Source of the DNA: Desulfobacterales bacterium
Lineage (GTDB): Bacteria; Desulfobacterota; Desulfobacteria; Desulfobacterales; Desulfobacteraceae
DNA: 7,478 bases
Direction of reading: 5' to 3'
Assembly: GCA_022361315.1 (NCBI GenBank)
Contig: JAKSBB010000935.1
Span: 1-7,478 of the forward strand
A model generated the notes under the pieces. That model worked only from the letters and a program-made list of their open reading frames with translations, was not told the origin of the DNA and did not search any database. This document shows positions 1-6,711 of the stretch, in pieces (position 1 is the stretch's first letter; each line of letters starts with the position of its first letter). A program made the position numbers and the translations under genes.

Positions 1-655
1 AAAACCGGGTGAAATCCGGGGTCAGGGTACCGCCGGAGATAAAAGACCCCACGCAGATGCCCACGGCGGTGAACATGGGCATGGGGTTTTCCGGTATCTT
101 GGCCAGCCAGGCGTCCAGGCCGCCGAATTCCGTCAGGGCTGTACCCACGGAGACAAAGCCCAGGGAGGCAATGGCAGGGACGGCAAAGAGACTCAGGATG
201 GTCAGTGCACGGATGCCGAACCAGGCTGTGGCTGTCATCACCATGCCGGACACGCCGATGAGCATGGTCATGTTCCAGCCCGTCACCTTATGCACCGGCA
301 GGGCGAACATGGCCACCCCCACCCCGAACCAGCCCACCTGGGTGATGCCCAGCAGGAAGGAGGGCAGATAAGAGCCCCGTTCCCCAAAGGCGTATCTGGC
401 CAGCAAATGGGTGGAGAGACCGGTTCTGGCGGCAATGGCGGCCAGGAATGCGGTATAACACCCCAGGATGAGGTTACCGGCCATCACGGCGGTGAAAAGT
501 TCGGTGGCTGTCAGGCCGACACCGAGTTTCCCCCCGGCCCACATGGAGGCGGAAAAAAAGGTGAATCCCAGCATCACCACCATCATGGGGATGAATCCGT
601 TTCTGTGGGACCGGTCCACCGGACCCTGTGCAAAATCAATGTCTTCTTTTTTCAT
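1..655 (-). CDS. codB: Cytosine permease CodB, N-terminal half (cut by left window edge)
   Basis: This is an NCS1-family inner-membrane permease that would import cytosine, probably with a cation. I translated the minus strand from the ATG at 655-653; the frame stays open for 218 codons to the window edge. It begins MKKEDIDFAQGPVDRSHRNG and follows remembered E. coli CodB closely. Shared stretches are LGFTFFSASMWAGG (residues 29-42), TGLSTHLLARYAFG (78-91), QVGWFGVGVAMFALP (106-120) and GSFISGGTLTPDFTRF (203-218). Several hydrophobic helices are visible, near residues 21-40, 50-75, 97-120, 128-145 and 149-170. CodB is about 420 residues, so roughly half is present. The start is supported by an AGGAG ribosome site that overlaps the TAG stop of the upstream phosphoribosyltransferase gene, 11 bp away, so the two are probably co-transcribed and translationally linked. 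The transport role is well supported by similarity. Cytosine rather than a related nucleobase is inferred from closeness to CodB. Confidence 0.93.
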   Translation of the reverse strand, partial: MKKEDIDFAQGPVDRSHRNGFIPMMVVMLGFTFFSASMWAGGKLGVGLTATELFTAVMAGNLILGCYTAFLAAIAARTGLSTHLLARYAFGERGSYLPSFLLGITQVGWFGVGVAMFALPVHKVTGWNMTMLIGVSGMVMTATAWFGIRALTILSLFAVPAIASLGFVSVGTALTEFGGLDAWLAKIPENPMPMFTAVGICVGSFISGGTLTPDFTRF

Positions 656-666
656 ACGATGGTCTC

Positions 667-1659
667 CTATGGATTCAACTGCCGGTCCACCCAGGAAAGC
701 TGGTCCGCGCAAATGGTTTTCAGATCAGCACTGCTGAAGCGTTCGGGGTCAAGGTCCGGAAAGCGTTCGGCCAGCAGGTTTTCAAAGGTGACTCCGGTGT
801 CTGCAAGCTGACGGACCCGGGTCCAGTAATCCAGCAGGTCTTCCAGGTATTCCGGTGTCCAGAAGGCCCGGGAGCCGGCGTCGTAGATGGTGCACCGCTG
901 GAGGGGAAAAGAGGGGTTTTCATACTGGGATTCAACGAATTCCGGTGCCATCACCGCATCCCTGCGCAGCAGATCCGTGCCGGTAATCTTTATGCGCACC
1001 GGGGTGTCGGGGACAGGTACGGAAAAGCAGCCTTCCAGATACACCAGAACGGTCCGCTCAAACCCGGGAAATTTTTCCCGGCAACGGGCATCTGCCGCCG
1101 TGAGGATTTCTTTGGCCCTGGGGCCGCCGATGGTGAAGAAAATGATGGACCTCAGGTTGCTGCCCTGGCGTTCTGACTCGCCGATGAGGGCGTTGACGGC
1201 ATATTCAAGGCTGGTCCCTGTGGCCACCACATCTCCGATGACGATACTTGCCGTATCCGGCATATATACTTTTGCGTAGTCCCCTTCCACAATATGCCAT
1301 TCTTCCGGAGAGGCATCATCCCGGGTGCGCTGGGCCGAAATGAAGGAACTGCCGTGGGTGTTCCAGCCGTATGCATCGGTCAATGCCTCCCTGAGGCCGA
1401 AGTTCAGACCGCCCCGGAGGATGTTGAAAACTATGGTTTCCCGTTCTTCCAGGCCGGTGAAAATGGTCTCATCACGGAGGGTTTTCAATACACTGGTGCA
1501 GGCCGTTTGAAGCCTGCGGGTATAGTCCGTTCCCATCACCGCCGGATCATTTGCGATGGCCCGGGTTTCCGGGGTGGACGCAATGATACAGTCCAGTGGG
1601 GTCTCCGTTTCCATGCGGTAAAGGGAACAGGTGCCGGTTGTTGCCAGTTTGTTCAGCAT
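667..1659 (-). CDS. Uracil-phosphoribosyltransferase-like enzyme with a C-terminal extension
   Basis: This is a type I phosphoribosyltransferase of 330 residues, expected in the cytoplasm. The PRPP-binding loop is IVIGDVVATGTS at residues 139-150 (acidic D143, then ATGTS). The upstream stretch ETIVFNILRGGLNFGLREAL (74-93) resembles the ILRAGLGM segment of uracil phosphoribosyltransferase (Upp), and residues 38-70 resemble the N-terminal helix region of that family. Upp is about 210 residues. Here roughly 110 residues follow the catalytic core (about 220-330), with no motif I recognise. The gene precedes codB in the same direction, so a salvage role is inferred: making a nucleoside monophosphate from an imported pyrimidine base. 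Cytosine would first need deamination, and no deaminase is visible here. The ATG at 1659 is preceded by a GGGGAG ribosome site about 8 bases away. The PRTase fold is near certain; uracil as the substrate is a moderate inference. Confidence 0.82.
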   Translation of the reverse strand: MLNKLATTGTCSLYRMETETPLDCIIASTPETRAIANDPAVMGTDYTRRLQTACTSVLKTLRDETIFTGLEERETIVFNILRGGLNFGLREALTDAYGWNTHGSSFISAQRTRDDASPEEWHIVEGDYAKVYMPDTASIVIGDVVATGTSLEYAVNALIGESERQGSNLRSIIFFTIGGPRAKEILTAADARCREKFPGFERTVLVYLEGCFSVPVPDTPVRIKITGTDLLRRDAVMAPEFVESQYENPSFPLQRCTIYDAGSRAFWTPEYLEDLLDYWTRVRQLADTGVTFENLLAERFPDLDPERFSSADLKTICADQLSWVDRQLNP

Positions 1660-1720
1660 TCAGGTATCTCCCCTGTCCGTCCCCCTCTTTCATTTTTTCT
1701 GCATTTTTTGGGGCCGGACA

Positions 1721-1754
1721 TAAAAAAGCCCCGGAACAATAATTGTCCCAAAGC
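1721..1754 (-). terminator. Intrinsic terminator in the PRTase-codB leader (candidate attenuator)
   Basis: Read on the minus strand, bases 1754-1728 can fold into a nearly uninterrupted hairpin. The inner part is the palindrome ACAATTATTGT and the outer part pairs GC/GC with three consecutive T-G wobbles. Six T residues follow at once (1727-1722). The structure is directional: on the plus strand the wobbles become C-A mismatches and no T-run follows directly. Nothing on the minus strand lies immediately upstream that would need terminating, because the next gene is divergent. The hairpin sits between a promoter candidate (1793-1821) and the start codon at 1659, so it would stop transcripts within the leader. 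What would control read-through is not visible. Confidence 0.6.
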
Positions 1755-1792
1755 CGTGGTTTTTATTCTAATCAGGTATTCTGTGCTATGGT

Positions 1793-1821
1793 CTTTTAGT
1801 ATCCGCAATCGAAGATGTCAA
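1793..1821 (-). promoter_or_regulatory. Sigma70-type promoter candidate for the PRTase-codB unit
   Basis: On the minus strand there is a perfect -35 TTGACA (1821-1816), a 17-base spacer and a weaker -10 TAAAAG (1798-1793, 4 of 6). Transcription would start near 1786. That leaves a leader of about 125 bases before the ATG at 1659, and the terminator hairpin begins about 30 bases into it. Found by eye, not tested. Confidence 0.42.
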
Positions 1822-1889
1822 GATGCCGGTGACAGGAGGGGTGCCTCATTTCTCCAGTCCGATTATCCGGTCTGTTTTTTTCACATATG

Positions 1890-1918
1890 TTGACTTTGTA
1901 CCGGCCTCTGGCATACCC
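1890..1918 (+). promoter_or_regulatory. Weak promoter candidate for the hybrid kinase operon
   Basis: A -35-like TTGACT (1890-1895) is followed after 16-17 bases by CATACC/ATACCC (1912-1918), a poor -10. The start point would be near 1925, giving a short leader before the ATG at 1963. The -35 is part of a TTGACTTTGT stretch that recurs at 7411-7420 upstream of the AroK-like gene. Support is limited to the -35 and the position. Confidence 0.28.
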
Positions 1919-1962
1919 TGACACATTAGGGGCAGTCCAACTATCAACGCCTTTACACATAT

Positions 1963-4900
1963 ATGAAAAGATATCTTCCAATTATTTTTTGTGTCATTGT
2001 GCTGTGGTGCACTTCAGCAGCCGCAGACGAGTCGGTGGTAAAACTATCGCCTGTGGAAGAGCGGTTTCTGCAGAGTCACCCCGTCATCCGGGTGGCCAAC
2101 GAGATGGACTGGACCCCCTTTGATTTTGTTGAAAACGGAGAACCCAGCGGCTATGCCATTGACCTGCTGAAACGGATTGCGGAAAAGACGGGGCTGACGC
2201 TCACCTGGGTCAACGGATATACCTGGGATGAACTCCTCTCCCTGGGCAGAGCCCGGAAGGTGGATGTCTTCCCGGCCATCTGGAAAACCCCGGAGCGGGA
2301 AAACTACTTTCATTTCACCACCCCTTACATCGACACCCCCTTTATTCTTGTCATCCACCAGGACCGGAAGATTCTTACCGGAATAGAGGCCCTTGAGGGA
2401 AAAGTCCTGACCGGCATCAAGGGGTTTGCCAGCACTCAATTGGTAAAGCAGTACTATCCGGGAATCCGGGTCACTGAGGTGGAAAATGCCGCAGCCGGTC
2501 TTCGCATGGTGTCATACGGCCGGGCAGATGCCTACCTGGGGTCCATGGCCGAAACCAATTATGTGATTAAAAGCCACCTGGTGCCCAACCTGAAGATCTC
2601 CGGTGAAACAGACCTGGGGGGCCGGATTGATATCCCCCTGCTCCATATGGCCGTGCGCCGGGACTGGCCGCTGCTTCAGCAGATCATCCAAAAGGGGATG
2701 GATGCCGTTACCCACAGGGAAAAGCAGGAGCTCCAGCTGAAATGGCTGGAGCTGGAAAACAAGACGCAAACCCTGATTCTCAGTGAAACGGAGCGGGCAT
2801 TTCTTCAGTCCCATCCGAAGATTAACGCCGGTGTTTTTCTCACCCGGCCACCGGTGGTATTTCGCGGGGTGGGCGGCAGGATCGAGGGTATAGCACCGGA
2901 TTATCTCGGTCTGATCCAGTCCCAGCTTGGCATTCATGTAACCCCTGTGGTCCTGAAGGATCATGGGGATATCTTTGCAGCGATTAATTCGGGCCGGGTG
3001 GATTTTGTCGCCAATATATCCCCGGCTGTCCCCCATAATAATACCCTGATCTTTACCTCCCCGTATCTGAGTTTTCCCATGGTGATCATCACCCGGGAGG
3101 ACGTGCCCTACGTGGGCAGTCTTCAGTTTCTGTCCGACAAAACCGTTGCCGTGGTCGCCGATGAATCCGCCCACATCCAGCTGGCCTCCAAATACCCCGA
3201 TCTTCCCCTGCACCTTGTGGACAATACCCATGACGGCCTCCGGGCGGTTGCCGGCAAGCAGGCCTTTGCTTTCGTGGGAAATCTGGCCACGGCCGGTCAT
3301 GTCATCGGACGGGAAGGGTTCACCACTCTGAAGGTTTCCGGGGAAATGCCTTACTCCGTGGATATCGCCATGGCCAGTCCCGGTACCACCCCGGTGCTGA
3401 GGGACCTGCTGCAGAAGGCGCTGGAAGCGGTGACGGTGGAAGACCGGAATGCCATATATTCCAAATGGTCTTCGGTCACCTTTGAATACAAGCCGGACTA
3501 TTCAAGCATGTGGAAAATCGGCGGTGCCGCCCTCTTTTTCTTCCTGCTCATCCTCTATTGGAACGGGCGGTTGCGGCGGATGGCCAGTGATCTGGAAATC
3601 GCAAGGGATGCCGCGGAAGCCGCCAACCGCGCCAAAAGTATCTTCCTGGCCAACATGAGCCACGAACTGCGTACCCCCCTGAACGCCATCCTGGGATTTT
3701 CCCAGCTCATGGGGGATGACAAGGGACTGAGCCGGACCCAGAAGGAAAATCTGAAGATCATCAACAGCAGCGGTGAGCATCTGCTGGCCCTGATCAGCGA
3801 TATTCTGGACATGTCAAAGATCGAAGCCGGACGCATTGTCCTTAAAGCGTCCGTGTTTGACCTGGAGAAATTTTTGGACAGAATAGACGATATGCTCAGG
3901 GCCATGGCCAATGAAAAGGGGCTTACCCTGAGTTTTGACCTGTCGCCCGGCCTTCCGGCGGCTATCAAAACGGATAAGGCCCGGCTCCGCCAGGTGCTGG
4001 TTAATCTGATTGTGAACGGACTGAAGAATACGGATAAAGGCGGGGTACGGGTAAGGGTATCCCAAGCGCCGGGGGTGTCAAATGAAGGCGGGATGTCAAA
4101 AGACGATGAGATTGTCTTGCATTTCACCGTCACGGATACGGGTAAGGGGATTGCTCCGGAATTTCAGCATCAGGTGTTTGAACCTTTCCTCCAATTGGGT
4201 ACGGGCAAGCAGGGGGAGGATCTTCCGGGTGGTGAAGGCACAGGTCTCGGCCTGTCCATCTGTCGCACGCTTGTCCATTTGATGGGTGGAGAGATCTGCC
4301 TGGAAAGCGATACCGGAAAAGGCTCTTCCTTTTCATTCTCCATCCGGGCAGGTGTGGCGCAGAGCCCCGGGGAAGAATCATTAATAGAGCCGGTGTCTGG
4401 CGATACCTGCCGTATTCATCGCCTGGCACCGGGGCTGGATGAGATCCGGGTGCTGGTGGTGGATGATTCGGACAACAACCGCAAATTGCTGGCAACCATC
4501 TTGGAAAATGCCGGATTTACCGTGCAGGAGGCGTCTGGCGGTGCGGAAGCGCTGGCCATTACGGCGGACTGGTCTCCCCATCTGATCTGGATGGATATTC
4601 AGATGCCGGGTATGGACGGTCTCACCGCCACCCGCCACCTTCGCAGCAAGGGCCTCAGCGACATAAAGATCATCGGGATTTCCGCCTCGGCCTTTGAAGA
4701 GGACAGGTCTGCCTGCCTGGCCGCCGGCTGTGATGATTTTATCAGTAAACCGGTAAAGCCCGCCGGGGTGACGGATAAGATGAACCAACACCTCGGTGAT
4801 GTCCTGGTGTGCAGTGAAAAAAGACCGGAGACGGCCGATGATAAGGACGACGGCCCGCTCACACCGGAAGCCGTTGACGAATTGCCGGAGGATCTCCGGG

Positions 4901-5073
4901 ATGACCTGAAAAAGGCAGTATTCGATTTCGACTATGAAATGACCATGGCCGTGGTAGAGAAGGTGAAGGCAAAGCATCCGGGTCTTGGCCGCCAATTGTC
5001 TGCCTGCGCAGCCGGTTACCAGTTCGGGGTGCTTCAGTCCCTTTTCCAAAAAGAGGAGGATACGGATGAGTGA
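1963..5073 (+). CDS. Periplasmic-sensing hybrid histidine kinase with tandem SBP_bac_3 domains
   Basis: This 1036-residue membrane sensor kinase is built like BvgS/EvgS. A signal peptide (about 1-21, ending SAAA) precedes two tandem solute-binding domains at about 28-263 and 273-503; each opens with a similar LS-x2-E-x2-FLQSHP stretch. One membrane helix lies near 517-533. The HisKA domain has SHELRTP with phospho-acceptor H567. The ATPase has an N box (N681, N685), DTGKG (725-729), VFEPF (738-742) and GEGTGLGL (757-764). A receiver at 829-945 has D834/D835, acceptor D878 and K929. An acidic-helical tail (966-1036) follows; I see no clear HPt histidine in it and no PAS domain. The family senses amino acids or similar small solutes in the periplasm, but the ligand here is unknown. 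The start is the first in-frame ATG after a stop at 1927 and gives a proper signal peptide, although no Shine-Dalgarno is visible before it. Its end overlaps the response regulator gene by 8 bp. Confidence 0.95.
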   Translation: MKRYLPIIFCVIVLWCTSAAADESVVKLSPVEERFLQSHPVIRVANEMDWTPFDFVENGEPSGYAIDLLKRIAEKTGLTLTWVNGYTWDELLSLGRARKVDVFPAIWKTPERENYFHFTTPYIDTPFILVIHQDRKILTGIEALEGKVLTGIKGFASTQLVKQYYPGIRVTEVENAAAGLRMVSYGRADAYLGSMAETNYVIKSHLVPNLKISGETDLGGRIDIPLLHMAVRRDWPLLQQIIQKGMDAVTHREKQELQLKWLELENKTQTLILSETERAFLQSHPKINAGVFLTRPPVVFRGVGGRIEGIAPDYLGLIQSQLGIHVTPVVLKDHGDIFAAINSGRVDFVANISPAVPHNNTLIFTSPYLSFPMVIITREDVPYVGSLQFLSDKTVAVVADESAHIQLASKYPDLPLHLVDNTHDGLRAVAGKQAFAFVGNLATAGHVIGREGFTTLKVSGEMPYSVDIAMASPGTTPVLRDLLQKALEAVTVEDRNAIYSKWSSVTFEYKPDYSSMWKIGGAALFFFLLILYWNGRLRRMASDLEIARDAAEAANRAKSIFLANMSHELRTPLNAILGFSQLMGDDKGLSRTQKENLKIINSSGEHLLALISDILDMSKIEAGRIVLKASVFDLEKFLDRIDDMLRAMANEKGLTLSFDLSPGLPAAIKTDKARLRQVLVNLIVNGLKNTDKGGVRVRVSQAPGVSNEGGMSKDDEIVLHFTVTDTGKGIAPEFQHQVFEPFLQLGTGKQGEDLPGGEGTGLGLSICRTLVHLMGGEICLESDTGKGSSFSFSIRAGVAQSPGEESLIEPVSGDTCRIHRLAPGLDEIRVLVVDDSDNNRKLLATILENAGFTVQEASGGAEALAITADWSPHLIWMDIQMPGMDGLTATRHLRSKGLSDIKIIGISASAFEEDRSACLAAGCDDFISKPVKPAGVTDKMNQHLGDVLVCSEKRPETADDKDDGPLTPEAVDELPEDLRDDLKKAVFDFDYEMTMAVVEKVKAKHPGLGRQLSACAAGYQFGVLQSLFQKEEDTDE
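5053..5059 (+). promoter_or_regulatory. Ribosome binding site that fixes the response-regulator start
   Basis: GAGGAGG sits 6 bases before the ATG at 5066, inside the last codons of the kinase. It selects this ATG over the in-frame ATG at 4985, which lies deep in the kinase gene and would add 27 residues unlike a receiver N-terminus. Confidence 0.85.
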
Positions 5074-5704
5074 TGCGGATCAGGCCAACATTCTGATTGT
5101 GGATGACGAGCCCAACAACCTGAGTATATTGCGGCAATTGCTGACCACCCGTGGATACAAGGTCCGCCCCATCATCAACGGGGAGCTGGCGCTCAAGGCA
5201 GCCGAAACCCTGGTGCCGGACCTCATCCTACTGGATATCATGATGCCGGACGGGATGGACGGCTTTGAGGTGTGCGCCGCCCTCAAGAAAATGGAAACGG
5301 TCAAAGCGGTGCCTGTGATTTTTTTAAGCGCACTGGATGATACGGAGAACAAGGTCAGGGCCTTTGAGTGCGGCGGCGTGGACTATATCACCAAGCCCTT
5401 TGAGCAGGCCGAGGTGCTTACCCGAGTGCGCACCCACCTGGACCTCCACAATACCCGCAAGGATCTGGCGGAAAAGAACCACAGTTTAGAAAAGGTAAAC
5501 CGGGAACTGGCACAGGCCCTGGCGGAGATCAAAACCCTTCAGGGCATTCTGCCCATTTGCTGTCATTGTAAAAAAATAAGGGATGATGACGGATATTGGA
5601 ACCGCATCGACGAGTATATCACCGACCACACCGAGGCGAGGTTCAGTCACGGCCTTTGCCCGGACTGTTCACGGGAATTGTATCCTGATTATCATAAAGA
5701 CTGA
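5066..5704 (+). CDS. Response regulator: receiver, coiled coil and CxxC...CxxC tail
   Basis: This cytoplasmic protein of 212 residues is probably the partner of the kinase encoded just upstream. The receiver (about 7-125) starts ANILIVDDEPNN with D13/D14, has the phospho-acceptor D57 in LILLDIMMPDGMDG, S88 in the switch position and K110 in TKPF. A heptad-like helix (about 128-160) links it to a C-terminal module, LPICCHCKKIRDDDGYWNRI (162-181) through FSHGLCPDCSRELYPDY (193-209). Its cysteine pairs C165/C168 and C198/C201 could bind one zinc ion. I know this module as a recurrent tail of sensory proteins in Desulfobacterota, with no established function. There is no DNA-binding, cyclase or phosphodiesterase domain, so the output is probably a protein contact. 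The gene overlaps the kinase by 8 bp and ends 14 bp from the convergent gene. Confidence 0.93.
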   Translation: MSDADQANILIVDDEPNNLSILRQLLTTRGYKVRPIINGELALKAAETLVPDLILLDIMMPDGMDGFEVCAALKKMETVKAVPVIFLSALDDTENKVRAFECGGVDYITKPFEQAEVLTRVRTHLDLHNTRKDLAEKNHSLEKVNRELAQALAEIKTLQGILPICCHCKKIRDDDGYWNRIDEYITDHTEARFSHGLCPDCSRELYPDYHKD

Positions 5705-5718
5705 AAATCGTTTTTTCT

Positions 5719-6651
5719 TTACTTCAACTCGTCTTCTTCCGTAGACTGATCCGTCTCCGGATAGACCATCTTTCCGGTCATTGACAGGTCGTATCCCCCC
5801 AGTGTCTCAGCCGTTCTCTGGATGACCTTGCCTTTGAGCAGGGCCAGAAAGAGCTGGATACCCTGGTCAAAGAAACGCTCCTTGTTGATCAGCAGGTCAA
5901 ACCGCTCCCAGTTCAGGGGAACAAAGTCCAGGCCGAGCTGATTGGCCACCGCCCGGATACCCGGCCCCACATGGGCCTTGCCCGAAAGAACGGCCAGCCC
6001 CACATCCATATGGCGGGCCACGCAGTTTTCATACCCCCGGATGGTTTCCCCACGGATACCGGCTTTTTTCAGTTCCCGGTCCAGAAGCTGCCGGGTACCG
6101 GTTCCAAGTCTGCGGTTCGCCATCACCAGCTTCTTCTTTGCGATATCCTTGACCTGGGTGATCTTCTTGGGATTGCCCTTGGGCACGATCAGGCCCTGCT
6201 CCCGCCGGCAGAGATTGACCACTGCCGGTACCTGCACCATTTCCTCACGAATAAAGGGGAAGTTGTAATCCTTGTTGTCCGACACCAGATGGCTGGCCGC
6301 GATATGGCAGAGATTCATGCGAAGGGCTTTCAACCCTCCCATACTGCCGTTCAGGCCGAACATGGCCAGATGTTCGGTATGCTTCAGGTTAAAGGTGGCG
6401 ATCAGTCTTTCCAGGAGCAGATCATTGGACCCGGAGATCAGCACCAGGCCGTGATAGGGCGGCAACTGGGCCATTTCAGGATAATTCTCGGTTCCGGTCT
6501 CCACCCATTGCCGGACCAGATCAATGGGGAACAGCCATTTCCCGGTCACCTTCGAGGCCGGCAGCCCCTTGTCCGCAATCAGGGTGTACACCATCTTTTC
6601 GTTGACGTTGAGAAATTTTGCCACCTCTTTGGTCGTCAGCATTTCACCCAT
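5719..6651 (-). CDS. One-component regulator: AlpA/excisionase-type HTH plus PBP-like ligand domain
   Basis: This is a predicted cytoplasmic transcription regulator of 310 residues. The N-terminus (about 4-52) is a winged HTH of the HTH_17/excisionase type: LTTKEVAKFLNVNEKMVYTL, then KGLPASKVTGKWLF. Residues 68-298 resemble the PBP_like domain (periplasmic-binding-protein fold used inside the cell) and include its signature-like NRRLGTGTRQLLD (179-191). There is no signal peptide or membrane helix. Related proteins are often annotated near molybdate or molybdopterin functions, but nothing in this window confirms such a ligand. The first ATG (6651) has AGGA about 9 bases upstream, a better fit than the ATG at 6642, which would drop three residues. 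It follows the AroK-like gene by 60 bp on the same strand and may be co-transcribed. It is convergent with the response regulator. The target genes are unknown. Confidence 0.85.
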   Translation of the reverse strand: MGEMLTTKEVAKFLNVNEKMVYTLIADKGLPASKVTGKWLFPIDLVRQWVETGTENYPEMAQLPPYHGLVLISGSNDLLLERLIATFNLKHTEHLAMFGLNGSMGGLKALRMNLCHIAASHLVSDNKDYNFPFIREEMVQVPAVVNLCRREQGLIVPKGNPKKITQVKDIAKKKLVMANRRLGTGTRQLLDRELKKAGIRGETIRGYENCVARHMDVGLAVLSGKAHVGPGIRAVANQLGLDFVPLNWERFDLLINKERFFDQGIQLFLALLKGKVIQRTAETLGGYDLSMTGKMVYPETDQSTEEDELK

Positions 6652-6687
6652 GTTGCGCTGTCCTTTCTGCCTGTCCCTATTTACCTA

Positions 6688-6711
6688 ATCAGGGCCTGCT
6701 AAATTCCTGAT
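6688..6711. repeat. Inverted repeat between the AroK-like and HTH-PBP genes
   Basis: ATCAGG (6688-6693) and CCTGAT (6706-6711) form 6-bp arms separated by 12 bases, directly after the TGA stop of the AroK-like gene. It could be a weak hairpin that partly separates the two genes, or an operator through which the HTH-PBP protein controls itself. No T-run follows on the minus strand, so it is not a standard terminator. Confidence 0.35.

Larger units (their letters stand above)
1660..1962. other. Divergent intergenic region between PRTase-codB and the kinase operon
   Basis: This stretch of about 300 bases has no convincing gene. It holds the ribosome site, terminator-like leader and promoter candidate of the minus-strand unit, and a weaker plus-strand promoter candidate for the kinase. 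A small palindrome ACATATGT at 1883-1890 touches the plus-strand -35. The short reading frames that cross it have no family resemblance or good start signals. Confidence 0.7.

Noticed and set aside
1710..1732. GGGGC...GCCCC pairing just downstream of the leader terminator, as an antiterminator
   Set aside because: Its second arm is transcribed after the termination point, so it could not prevent termination, and the five-base-pair stem is weak.
2512..3300. Long minus-strand reading frame (262 codons) inside the kinase gene
   Set aside because: It lies wholly antisense to well-conserved sensor domains, has no recognisable motif, and reflects codon bias in a GC-rich gene.
4381..5049. Minus-strand reading frame of 222 codons opposite the receiver and tail of the kinase
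   Set aside because: It is antisense to a conserved receiver domain, with no domain resemblance or ribosome site of note.
4985..5065. N-terminal extension of the response regulator from an upstream ATG
   Set aside because: The extra 27 residues come from inside the kinase gene in another frame; the ATG at 5066 has an ideal ribosome site and starts a typical receiver.
5700..5720. Possible terminator between the convergent response regulator and HTH-PBP genes
   Set aside because: A T6 run is present at 5711-5716, but the only stem before it is about four base pairs, too weak to call.
5971..6702. Plus-strand reading frame of 243 codons opposite the HTH-PBP gene
   Set aside because: The minus-strand frame carries clear HTH and PBP-like motifs; the plus-strand translation is His/Gln-rich and looks like nothing known.
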